A DNA stretch of 64,000 nt, taken from assembly GCA_965222345.1 (NCBI GenBank), contig CBDCTS010000002.1, positions 248,001-312,000 of the forward strand. Reading direction: 5' to 3'. Of this stretch, positions 1 through 7,867 are shown piece after piece. Each line of letters starts with the position of its first letter. The stretch's first letter is position 1. This stretch comes from JADFGZ01 sp965222345 (GTDB taxonomy: Bacteria; Acidobacteriota; Terriglobia; 2-12-FULL-54-10). A program made the translations under genes and the position numbers. The notes beneath the pieces are model-generated. The model worked only from the letters and a program-made list of their open reading frames with translations, did not search any database and was not told the DNA's origin.

Positions 1-1
1 C

Positions 2-265
2 TTTCTGATCCCCATGTGGCTGCTTTCCGGAGCCCTGTTTCCGGCTTCCGGCGCCTCGACGTGGATTCAGTGGGTGATGCGTCTCAATCCTCTCACCTAT
101 GGAGTGGCGGCCCTCCGACGAATTCTCCATGGACAGGCCGCTGCGGTTGCGCCTGACGTCCCGCCGCTGGCGCTTTCGCTCGAACTGACTGTGCTGTTTG
201 CCGTCTTGGCTGTTGCTGCGGCGATGATTTGGGCTGGCCGTCCCACTGCCGAAAACCTGGGTTGA
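2..265 (+). CDS. ABC-2 type transporter permease, C-terminal fragment
   Basis: This is the 3' end of a gene that begins before the window. The visible 87 residues carry the hydrophobic segment LIPMWLLSGALFP, then a loop with NPLTYGV, then a last transmembrane helix. This order is typical of the C-terminal part of ABC-2 (DrrB/NodJ-type) permeases, which form the membrane channel of an exporter with a separate ATPase. The substrate cannot be told. The next gene downstream, on the same strand, is a DUF420 membrane protein; this family is often found near respiratory and copper-related exporter genes. The family call is fairly safe; the role is inference. Confidence 0.75.
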   Translation, partial: FLIPMWLLSGALFPASGASTWIQWVMRLNPLTYGVAALRRILHGQAAAVAPDVPPLALSLELTVLFAVLAVAAAMIWAGRPTAENLG

Positions 266-421
266 AAAAAGCAGCCCCAGTGGCGCAGAAAAAATAGACA
301 ACTCTAACGAAATCAGGAAATGCAGTTTTCTGTGTCCCTTTTAATTCGCGACTCTTGAGGAACGGCGTCAAGGGATTTATTCTCTGCGATCTTCTCTGCG
401 GCTCTGTGGTTAAAAATATTC

Positions 422-940
422 ATGAGAGAACGATTGGCTCTTCCGGTGATTGGGCTGGTCTCGGCCCTGCTGGTCTTAAGCTTGGGGTACTTGTTACTGG
501 GACGGCAGACCGCGATTCAGAGCGGCTATGACGTTTCGGCTTTGCCCGCTCTCAATGCTTTCCTCAACGGAACCAGCGCGGTACTTCTCACTGTCGGCTA
601 TGTTTTTATCCGGCTGAAGAAGGCAACGGCTCACAAGGCCTGTATGCTGGCGGCATTGGGAGTATCCTCCTTTTTTTTGATCTCCTACGTAATCTACCAC
701 TACCAGTTCGGCTCGATTGCGTTTGAAGGCAGGGGCTTCATTCGCCCGGTCTATTTTACCTTCCTGATCTCCCACATTATCCTGGCCTCCTGTATCGTTC
801 CTTTGGCGCTGATCACTATCTATCGCGCCTGGAACGAACAGTTCGACCGCCACAAGAGAATTGCGCGCTGGACCCTTCCCCTCTGGCTGTACGTCTCCGT
901 GACGGGAGTCGTCATCTACTGGATGCTTTACCGGCTGTAA
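422..940 (+). CDS. DUF420 family membrane protein
   Basis: A 172-residue integral membrane protein with about five predicted helices, the expected size for DUF420. Histidines typical of the family are visible near helix ends (TAHKA, YHYQF, LISHII, and RHKRIARW before the last helix), and the C-terminal pattern TLPLWLYVSVTGVVIYW is characteristic. DUF420 proteins are commonly encoded near haem-copper oxidase assembly genes, and a role linked to haem or copper is suspected but unproven. The gene starts at an ATG just after a short repeat-like sequence rich in CTCTG. It is probably co-directional with the ABC permease upstream. Confidence 0.8.
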   Translation: MRERLALPVIGLVSALLVLSLGYLLLGRQTAIQSGYDVSALPALNAFLNGTSAVLLTVGYVFIRLKKATAHKACMLAALGVSSFFLISYVIYHYQFGSIAFEGRGFIRPVYFTFLISHIILASCIVPLALITIYRAWNEQFDRHKRIARWTLPLWLYVSVTGVVIYWMLYRL

Positions 941-1182
941 TCAAATCCGAGCCGCGACCGTCATGGAGCAACCCTTCGCCGACCAGCCGGCTCTGAGCCT
1001 TTGGCCAGCGGAGCATCGCTCAGAAGGCTTTTCAGAGGAGTCGCGGTTCGGAACCACGTTCGATTCTGGCTCCTGTCTGGCGGGTTTCGGAAAAAAGAGG
1101 CTATTCTGCAAGAGGTAAAGAGTCCGCCCCGCGACTATAAAAAACGCACCGCTGGCTGCTATCGCTTGTTGCCGGGACGGTT

Positions 1183-1188
1183 TATAAT
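1183..1188 (+). promoter_or_regulatory. Candidate -10 box (TATAAT) before the HEAT protein
   Basis: A perfect TATAAT lies 12 bases before the ATG at 1201. No clear -35 box is seen at the usual distance. Transcription would begin about six bases before the start codon, and no ribosome binding site is visible, so the mRNA may be nearly leaderless. Confidence 0.4.
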
Positions 1189-1200
1189 AAAATACAACCA

Positions 1201-2085
1201 ATGGAAACAAACCCTCCTCCCACACACGAACAACCCCCCTTGGCGGAGCCGCACCGAAAACGAGGCACTCTGATCCTGATTGTTGTGACGGCGCTGTTTG
1301 TGATCGTCCCATTCTTGTTTTGGCGCGGCACATGGTTCGGGAGGCAGTTGACGGAAGAAAAAATCGGCGAATATCTCGCGGATGACGAAACCCCCCGGCA
1401 CAGTCAGCACGCGCTCGCCCAGATCGCCGAGCGCATCGCGAACGAGGATTCCACGGTCAAGCGCTGGTATCCCCAGATCCTCCGTTTGGCGGATAGTCCC
1501 CATCCTGAACTCCGGATCAACGTAGCCTGGTTGTTAGGCGCAGACAACCAGTCCGACGAGTTCCACCGGGCGTTGCGCGATCTTCTGCAGGACCCGGAGC
1601 CGTTGGTGCGCCGCAATGCGGCGCTCTCGCTGGTGCGTTTCGGGGACGCCGGCGCGCGGCAGGAACTTCTGAGCATGCTCCGCCCTTATACGTTGCTTGC
1701 CCCCCGGGACGGGAAGCTTCTCTTTCGCCTCCAAGAGGCTGATTCCGTGGACCGGGGAACTCTCCTGGCTCGGATGGATGTAGCGTGGATGGAGGTCGGT
1801 GGGGAAGAACCCCTGGAGATTCGTTCCCCTTTACCCGGCAAATTCCAACGCAAACTCGCTGAGGAAGGAGCCCTGGTAAAAGCGCAGGATCAGATTCTTC
1901 TGCTCTCGCCTGGCGAGGAGCACGCCTGGGAAGCCCTGCGGGCCTTGTATCTGGTGGGCCGGAGCGAGGACATTCCCGATATCGAGCGCTTTGCGCGGGG
2001 AGCGGCAGGCGAGATGTCCCAGCGCGTCGGACAGCAGGCAGCTTTGACCGTCGCGGAAATTCGCCGCCGGGCTGAGAACCAATAG
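1201..2085 (+). CDS. HEAT-repeat protein with embedded barrel-sandwich (biotinyl/lipoyl-like) segment
   Basis: A 294-residue protein with a charged, proline-rich cytoplasmic start and one transmembrane helix (about residues 22-42), so it is probably anchored with the rest outside. Residues about 95-165 form HEAT-like helical repeats (PELRINVAWLLG, PEPLVRRNAALSLVRFGD). Residues about 165-240 switch to a beta pattern with LLAPRDGKLLFRL and RSPLPGKFQRKLAEEG, spaced like the two halves of a barrel-sandwich hybrid as in membrane-fusion proteins. A second helical part follows. No biotinylation-type MKM motif is present, so it is not an ordinary carrier domain. Function is unknown; an adaptor or assembly factor is a guess. 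Confidence 0.65.
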   Translation: METNPPPTHEQPPLAEPHRKRGTLILIVVTALFVIVPFLFWRGTWFGRQLTEEKIGEYLADDETPRHSQHALAQIAERIANEDSTVKRWYPQILRLADSPHPELRINVAWLLGADNQSDEFHRALRDLLQDPEPLVRRNAALSLVRFGDAGARQELLSMLRPYTLLAPRDGKLLFRLQEADSVDRGTLLARMDVAWMEVGGEEPLEIRSPLPGKFQRKLAEEGALVKAQDQILLLSPGEEHAWEALRALYLVGRSEDIPDIERFARGAAGEMSQRVGQQAALTVAEIRRRAENQ

Positions 2086-2174
2086 CCGCAGAGGCACGGA
2101 AGACACGGGAACACAGCAATTCAAAACAGCAGGATCAGGGGCGGGACCTCAAGTGCCCGTATTGCCCTTACAGG

Positions 2175-2808
2175 TTAGCGGAATACTTTACCCGTTTTTG
2201 CATTCAGATAAATCCTGTTAGAGCGCGTAAATCCTCCACAATAGGTGAAGTAAATCGGTTGCCTCTGGTGGCTTGTAGATTTAATCCAACCCCCAGCCTC
2301 ACGGAAGTCTGATGCTGAACACCGACCGGCGGAAATAAGATCCTGTGCCGCCTTCGCAAATGTAGTCCGGTGTATCCGAAAGTCATCCGACCCCGAAATA
2401 AGCGATTCCATACCCCTTGCATTAGCTACCGGGTCCGGCGGTCGATTTTGGAGAGAAATTCGGTGGAGACCCATTCTGCCAATTTGCCATTGACGACACC
2501 ATTCTTTTGATCGCACCGATTATTCCCTCTATCGACATATTCACTCACACCGCCAAAGCATGACGCATCATAGTATTTGGAAATGCGCACCCAGCCATCT
2601 TGCTCTTCAAAAACTTCCACGCCTTGTCGAAAGAAGTTCTGTCCCACGATCCCGCAATCTGTAGATGGGCAGGTGCGCCGATTCAGACGATCAGAAGTGA
2701 CCCAATATGTTTTGTTGCTTTTTCTCTGTGGCGGTTCAGCGGACTTTCACTCATAACCGGCCAGGCCGATACAAACAGAACGACGAACCCAATTGTCCGT
2801 GCACAATT
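2175..2808 (-). pseudogene. Decayed SH3-domain secreted protein with two frameshifts
   Basis: Three minus-strand frames join into one recognisable protein. A signal peptide starts at 2808 (MNCARTIGFVVLFVSAWP). After a frame change near 2720-2740 the reading continues as KTYWVTSDRLNRRTCPS and an SH3b-like segment (GVEVFEEQDGWVRISKYY, then GKLAEWVSTEFLS). After a second frame change near 2430-2450 it reads PPDPVANARG, SDDFRIHRTTFAKAAQDL, GGWIKST and ends with YLNAKTGKVFR. The C-terminal part resembles a conserved module of periplasmic SH3 proteins. Coding sense is preserved in all three pieces, so decay is recent or the indels are assembly errors. Neighbouring genes are intact, which favours real decay. 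Confidence 0.65.
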
Positions 2809-2967
2809 CATCTCAACACCCCAGTTTTTGGTAATGGTGACCGGACGACCAGGAGTGGTCGCCGGGTCAGTCGTAGACAATTGTTCGGGAAGAAAGAATC
2901 GGCGCCTGCAACCGAATAGGGAGGGGAAACGCAAACTGCTGATCTCTGTGCTTCTGTGCTAAAAAAC

Positions 2968-3327
2968 TCAGTAGGAAAAAACGACACCCAGTTGTTCTTC
3001 TATCTCGCCGATAGGAACCATGTCAATGGCGTCCCAGGGGCAGCCGTCGAACAGGGTCCCATTCGGACCCTTGGCAATGCAGAGCTTGCAGCCGATACAG
3101 AGCTGTGAGTCCACCTCAATCCGGCCAAACGGCGGATGGTCCTCGTCGGGAACCCAATACATGCAATCCGCCACGGGGCAGTAGCCTACGCATACCGGCG
3201 AGCCCGCGCACCCCGTGCAGCTCTCGTTAATCAGCGCCAAGATTTTCGGCTTCTTCTTGCGCGGAGTCTGAATCCCTGCCGATTTCGGCTCCATTTTGAT
3301 GAGGGTTGTTTGCTCCGTCATTTCCAT
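2968..3327 (-). CDS. 4Fe-4S ferredoxin-type protein
   Basis: A 119-residue cytoplasmic electron carrier. It has two cysteine clusters: CTGCAGSPVCVGYCP (residues about 37-51) and CIGCKLCIAKGPNGTLFDGCP (about 77-97), which together could bind two 4Fe-4S centres. The spacing in both differs from classic CxxCxxCxxxCP, with insertions before the final cysteine. The N-terminus is lysine-rich. It ends 3' of the ccm genes on the same strand, with a 50-base gap from ccmH, and could be transcribed with them. The partner is unknown. Confidence 0.8.
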   Translation of the reverse strand: MEMTEQTTLIKMEPKSAGIQTPRKKKPKILALINESCTGCAGSPVCVGYCPVADCMYWVPDEDHPPFGRIEVDSQLCIGCKLCIAKGPNGTLFDGCPWDAIDMVPIGEIEEQLGVVFSY

Positions 3328-3376
3328 CCTTTAATTATTTCACAGTTGGAACTGAATCGCAATTTCGATCGGCTGA

Positions 3377-3934
3377 TTACTTTTCCAGTTCTCCTTCGAT
3401 CTGGGCGCGGTATTTTTCCACCAGCGCAGGCTCAATGTTTTGGCCCGGCGAGACTGTCGTTTGCTGGTTTTCGTCCGGCATTTCCGTAGCTTGAGCCGCT
3501 TGCGGTTTCCATTTCCATTGCCACAACACGTAGGAAACTCCCCCTCCTCCCAGGAGCAACGCCAGGAACGGCATGACCCATGCCATCCACCCGAAGCCTT
3601 TGAGGGGAGGCTCCGGCAGAATCTGCGCGCCGTACTGCTCAACAAAATTTGCAACGATCGCGTCTTCGCTCGTGTCATCAGCCAGTGAAGTCTTGATAGT
3701 TTTCCTAATGTAGGTGGCCGAGGGACAATCCAGGTGGTTGCAGGACAGCACCATGTAATTGCAACCGCATTGGCACAACAGGCGATTCGAGACGCGCCGG
3801 AAAGCGGCTTCCGTTTCCCTTTCGCTGGGAACGTTTTGCGCCAAGCTCACGCTGGCCAAGCTGATCGGGAGCAGCAGTAGAAAAAATACGAGCTTACCCC
3901 ATAATTTATGTGACAGTTCGGGCCAATACTTCAT
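3377..3934 (-). CDS. ccmH: Cytochrome c biogenesis protein CcmH
   Basis: A 185-residue membrane-anchored periplasmic thiol protein of System I cytochrome c maturation, which helps keep the apocytochrome CxxCH cysteines reduced for haem attachment. It has an N-terminal signal/anchor (residues about 14-33), a redox motif LLCQCGCN near residue 55 in place of the proteobacterial LRCxxCQ, and a second transmembrane helix at about residues 115-137. The C-terminal tail is soluble. Extra cysteines (LSCNHLDCP) follow the motif. The start overlaps the end of ccmF by 29 bases, which suggests translational coupling. Confidence 0.88.
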   Translation of the reverse strand: MKYWPELSHKLWGKLVFFLLLLPISLASVSLAQNVPSERETEAAFRRVSNRLLCQCGCNYMVLSCNHLDCPSATYIRKTIKTSLADDTSEDAIVANFVEQYGAQILPEPPLKGFGWMAWVMPFLALLLGGGGVSYVLWQWKWKPQAAQATEMPDENQQTTVSPGQNIEPALVEKYRAQIEGELEK

Positions 3935-5966
3935 CTGCTTCTTTCAATATTTCCGACTTTTGCTTGGCTGTCTGGGATGCTCTGGGTTTCTGCCGGGCTA
4001 TTCCAGCTTTTGGCTGCGACGGGGCCAGGCAAACCAGCGTTCCCAGCACCAACACCAGCCCTCCGATCCATATCCAGTTCACCAGCGGGTTGCGATGCGC
4101 GCTGATCACTGCTCGTTCCTGTTCTGTCATCCCCGAATACACTACATACAAGTCCTCATTGAGCCGCATCCGGATATCCACTTCAGTCGTCGACTGCCGG
4201 CTGGCCTTGTAGAACCGGCGTTCCGGTCTCATCACGCCGAGCAGTCGCTCGCCCCGGTAGAGTTCCATCGATGCGTGTTGGGCGCTGTAGTTCGGGTTGT
4301 CAGTTTCCCGAAGTTCCGCCATCACGAACGTGTACGGCCCTAACTCCATCCGGTCTCCCACCACCATCTCCTGCTCGTGCTCGGTGTTGAACGCCGCACC
4401 GGTGATTCCCACAAAAATCAACACCATTCCAAAGTGTACGATATAGCCGCCATAGCGCCGGGTGTTGCGCTGGGTCAGCGTTACGGCTGCCCCCAGCAGG
4501 GAACCGCCCGTCTTTTGACGGATCACGCGCGCTCCCCGGTGAAACTCCGACCAGATCGTGATTGAAACAAAAGCGCACAGCATAAACGAGACTTGGGGAT
4601 AAAACTCCCGGACCCCTAAAGCAAACAGCGCCGCTCCCACCGCAAGGGCGGCTAATCCCGGTTTCAGGAAGTTTCTTCGCAAGCTGGCCAGCGAGGTTTT
4701 CCGCCATGCAAACAAGGGTCCCACTCCCGTCAGAAGAAGCAAAAACAGCGCGATCGGGATATTGACTTTATTGAAGAACGGAGCGCCCACGCTGATCTTG
4801 ACTCCCTGCACCGCCTCGGAAATCACCGGGAACAGCGTTCCCCACAACACCGAGAAGCAAGCTGCCAGCAGCAGCAGGTTATTGAAGAGGAAACTGCTCT
4901 CGCGCGAAACGAGCGAATCCAACTGGTGATCGCTTTTCAGGTAGTCCAGACGCTCCAGCAGCAGCCAGCCGGAAAATAAAATTGTCACCGCCAGAAAGCC
5001 CACAAAAAAAGGCCCGATTGGCGACTGGGCAAAGGCATGGACCGAGGAGACCACCCCGCTGCGCGTCAGGAAGGTGCCGAAGATGCACAGGAAAAAGGTC
5101 GAAAAGATTAAAACCATGTTCCAGACCTTCATCATGCCGCGTTTTTCCTGCATCATTACGGAGTGCAAAAAAGCCGTGCCGGTCAGCCAGGGCAGCAAGG
5201 AGGCGTTTTCCACCGGGTCCCATCCCCAGTAGCCGCCCCAGCCCAGCACCGCGTAGGCCCACCGCGCTCCCAGCATCACCCCCACCGACAGGAACAGCCA
5301 AGTGACCATCGTCCAGCGCCGTGTCGTCTCCAGCCACTTCTCTCCCGCCTGCTTGGTGATTAAGGTTGCCATCGCAAACGCAAACGGCACGGCAAAGCCC
5401 ACGTATCCCAGGTACAGCATGGGAGGATGGATGGCCATGGCCGGGTACTGCAACAGCGGATTCAGCCCGTTGCCGTCCACCGGGCCCTGGACAATCATCT
5501 CCCCTCCCCGGTTCATCGCCAGCAGTTCAAAGGGAGGGGCCACAAAAACATTGAGCACCAGGAAAAATCCTTGCACCACCGTCAGGGTTGCCACCGCGTA
5601 GGGCATCATGCTCCGGTGCTTTTCCCGGTTCAACCAAACGGCCACCATGCTGTAGCACGCCAGCAACCAGCTCCAGAACAGAAGGGACCCTCCCTGGCCC
5701 GACCACAACGCCGTGATCTTGTAGTACCACGGCAATGCCCGGTTGCTGTGGCTGGATACGGCAGCAAGGCGAAAATCGTCCGTTAGCAAAGCGTAAACTA
5801 GGCACCCGGTCGCCAAAGTCACCAGCACCCAGATAGCTCCGGTAGCCCGGTAGGCGCTGTACTGCAACCGCTCATTTTTCCGCAGCGCTCCGCCCACCGA
5901 GGCCGCAAACGCATAAGCGGCCAGGACTAAAGCTAACAACAGCGCAAAGCTGGCTACGTTTTCCAT
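3906..5966 (-). CDS. ccmF: Haem lyase CcmF, cytochrome c maturation
   Basis: A 686-residue polytopic inner-membrane protein of normal CcmF length. CcmF takes haem from holo-CcmE and ligates it to apocytochrome c together with CcmH. The tryptophan-rich WWD signature is clear (GGYWGWDPVENASLLPWL, residues about 243-260), as are conserved histidines in periplasmic loops (MAIHPPMLYLGYVG). Most of the protein is hydrophobic, and a soluble periplasmic domain precedes the last helix. It lies between ccmE (after a 500-base gap) and the overlapping ccmH, all on the minus strand. Confidence 0.95.
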   Translation of the reverse strand: MENVASFALLLALVLAAYAFAASVGGALRKNERLQYSAYRATGAIWVLVTLATGCLVYALLTDDFRLAAVSSHSNRALPWYYKITALWSGQGGSLLFWSWLLACYSMVAVWLNREKHRSMMPYAVATLTVVQGFFLVLNVFVAPPFELLAMNRGGEMIVQGPVDGNGLNPLLQYPAMAIHPPMLYLGYVGFAVPFAFAMATLITKQAGEKWLETTRRWTMVTWLFLSVGVMLGARWAYAVLGWGGYWGWDPVENASLLPWLTGTAFLHSVMMQEKRGMMKVWNMVLIFSTFFLCIFGTFLTRSGVVSSVHAFAQSPIGPFFVGFLAVTILFSGWLLLERLDYLKSDHQLDSLVSRESSFLFNNLLLLAACFSVLWGTLFPVISEAVQGVKISVGAPFFNKVNIPIALFLLLLTGVGPLFAWRKTSLASLRRNFLKPGLAALAVGAALFALGVREFYPQVSFMLCAFVSITIWSEFHRGARVIRQKTGGSLLGAAVTLTQRNTRRYGGYIVHFGMVLIFVGITGAAFNTEHEQEMVVGDRMELGPYTFVMAELRETDNPNYSAQHASMELYRGERLLGVMRPERRFYKASRQSTTEVDIRMRLNEDLYVVYSGMTEQERAVISAHRNPLVNWIWIGGLVLVLGTLVCLAPSQPKAGIARQKPRASQTAKQKSEILKEADEVLARTVT

Positions 5967-6472
5967 GTCAAGGATTGTCCCGAAAACAAGGGATTTTTAG
6001 TTAAAAACTATGCATAACGCATCGATTAGGGGCTTCATTTCGCCCTCTGGTGGCCCTTTTTTAACCTCTCCTGAATCATAACTATTGATTCTAAAAGGGT
6101 TGTTGGCTTTGTTTCGTAAAATTCACCTGTTCTTGCCCCCACGAGTCTTCCCCTAAGCTTCACAAACGCCCTCCGGCTCACTATTCCCGCGCGGCAAATT
6201 CCCGAGGCAACAAATTTCTTCCGATAAGTAGCGACAGGCCTCCAGGCCTGTCCCCTTAGAGCGTAGGCCAGTAGGGCCTGTGCTCCATTTTCTTTAATTC
6301 CGAAATAGCTGGCAGCGGTTGCCAAACCTCCCGAGAGCATCTCAGGGCACGACTTCAGTCGTTCCGATGAAAAAGCGGGAGAAGGGGGCGTTAGCCGCTT
6401 GGGGAAGGCAATCATTCTAGTGGGCGGAAGCCGTGCTCTGACAATCCTTCAAAAAAGGTTATGTAACAGCCT
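5967..6472 (-). other. Intergenic stretch between ccmE and ccmF with palindromic repeats
   Basis: No convincing gene lies here. A 126-codon open frame on the minus strand (6035-6415) has no recognisable domain, and its sequence is built from intergenic repeats. A perfect 9-base inverted repeat GACAGGCCT/AGGCCTGTC is at 6233-6252, a second imperfect hairpin is at 6265-6279, and the stretch 6085-6118 recurs near 51.8 kb. Confidence 0.6.
6233..6252. repeat. Palindromic intergenic repeat
   Basis: GACAGGCCT and AGGCCTGTC form a perfect 9-base inverted repeat around a CC centre. Related palindromes are found at 52027-52046 and, more weakly, near 51430, so this looks like a dispersed REP-like element. 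Confidence 0.6.
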
Positions 6473-6907
6473 CTAGGCAGGGCCGTTTTCATCTTCGCTG
6501 GCAGCGGCCATTGGCGCGGCCTCGTACTTCGAGGCGCATTTCGCTTGGATCGTCTCCGCGTGAAAACTTCCGTCGCGCTGATACCGCCCGTGAGCGATCG
6601 CTTCGGCCCGGTCTTGCAGAGTGTCCGGCAAAGGCTCCGATCCCGTGTAGACCACCGTCAGCAACTTGTCGTTTTGCTCCAGTTGGAATTCGACGCGTCG
6701 TTCCGCTCGCCGGATCGACCCAACGGCCACATTTCCTGCCACGCGGTACCGCCGCTCATATGCATCCGGCATCTGTTGCAACTCATCCACCGTTACGTAG
6801 TAGGTCTTGCTTTCCTGAATTCCGCTGTAGCCCAGCCAGGCCAGCGTCATCAGGATGATTACCATCCCGGCTCCAAACTTGAGGTTCTTCTTCTGCTTAA
6901 GCTGCAT
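6473..6907 (-). CDS. ccmE: Haem chaperone CcmE, cysteine-type (CxxxY)
   Basis: A 144-residue periplasmic haem chaperone with one N-terminal membrane anchor (residues about 11-28) and a beta-barrel OB-fold core (YYVTVDELQQM, YRVAGNVAVGSI, VVYTGSEPLPD). CcmE binds haem covalently and hands it to CcmF. In most bacteria the haem-binding motif is HxxxY; here the matching position reads CASKY, the CxxxY form known from some archaea and sulfate reducers. The tail after it is short and acidic. An AAGGCAGG-like ribosome site precedes the ATG. It stands between ccmB (141-base gap) and ccmF, with no ccmC or ccmD between. Confidence 0.9.
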   Translation of the reverse strand: MQLKQKKNLKFGAGMVIILMTLAWLGYSGIQESKTYYVTVDELQQMPDAYERRYRVAGNVAVGSIRRAERRVEFQLEQNDKLLTVVYTGSEPLPDTLQDRAEAIAHGRYQRDGSFHAETIQAKCASKYEAAPMAAASEDENGPA

Positions 6908-7048
6908 AACGACCTGCCTTTCTATTAGCCGTTCTAATGGCGACTTGCATCTCCCGACGGCCAGTATACTATGTCTAGTTTACACCTTCTGCAGCTAATT
7001 TTACCGAAAATACTTTTTTTGACCGCGCGACCGCAACCGTTCCAATCT

Positions 7049-7732
7049 TCAGTCTTCCAGAACATACTCGAACAAATACAAGGAGAGGATGGTGAAGATC
7101 ACATCGAATCCAAGGCAGATTCTCAACCAAAGCCGGGGCTCCACAATCGAATCCCCGGTGATTACGGCTGTAGTCGATTCCACCAGAGCGAGCACCAGCG
7201 GAATTTCAATCGGAAATAGAAGGACGGGCAGCATCATCTCGCGCAGGCGCACGCTGCTTGCAATGGCGGCAAAAGTGGTTCCGACCGCCGCCAGACCCCA
7301 GCTTCCCAGGAATACAATCCACAGGATGGAGGGGCCCGCTTCCCGCATCGGGGAACTTAAATTATAGAAAAGGGCAAACAGCGGCAGCAAGATCAGTTCC
7401 AGCAATCCGAGAAAAACCATGTTGCTGAGGAGCTTCCCCGTGTAGATTGCCGCAGGCGATATGGGAGCCATTTGAAGCCCCAACAAGCAATCGTTGGGCA
7501 CTTCCCGCGCAAATGTCCGGCCAAGGGCCAATATGGCGGAAAAGGTGAAGGCAATCCACAGCAGGCCGCCGGAAAACTCCTGAGCCTGCTGGCCGCTGGG
7601 ATCGAAAGCTATGCTGAAGATCACGATGACCAGCAGCGAAAAAACAACCGAGGCGTTGAAGACTTCCTTGGTCCGCATCTCGGAGACAAGGTCTTTTTTG
7701 AAGATGGCGACCGTGGCTCCCCAATAACTCAA
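7049..7732 (-). CDS. ccmB: Haem exporter membrane subunit CcmB
   Basis: A 227-residue protein with six predicted transmembrane helices, the usual CcmB size. CcmB is the channel-like subunit of the CcmAB ABC complex that releases holo-CcmE from CcmC. The N-terminal KKDLVSEMRTKEVFNASVVFSLLVI is characteristic. The start is a TTG preceded by AAAGGAGC at good spacing; no ATG fits. Neither ccmA (the ATPase) nor ccmC is adjacent: upstream, after 135 bases, comes transaldolase. The missing subunits must lie elsewhere if the system works. Confidence 0.88.
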   Translation of the reverse strand: MSYWGATVAIFKKDLVSEMRTKEVFNASVVFSLLVIVIFSIAFDPSGQQAQEFSGGLLWIAFTFSAILALGRTFAREVPNDCLLGLQMAPISPAAIYTGKLLSNMVFLGLLELILLPLFALFYNLSSPMREAGPSILWIVFLGSWGLAAVGTTFAAIASSVRLREMMLPVLLFPIEIPLVLALVESTTAVITGDSIVEPRLWLRICLGFDVIFTILSLYLFEYVLED

Positions 7733-7867
7733 GCAAACGCTCCTTTGCAGGTTCGCAATCTCGGAAAGTAACAGTTGCAGTATAAAGAAACGCGCCGCTT
7801 GAGCAAGTTGCTAAATGCGATGCCGGGAATGCTCTATGCTGGATGAAAGATGGGCTGGGGGCGTCTC

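Noticed and set aside
6035..6415. 126-codon minus-strand frame between ccmE and ccmF
   Set aside because: No domain or start signal, and its sequence consists of palindromic and dispersed repeats also found near 51-52 kb.
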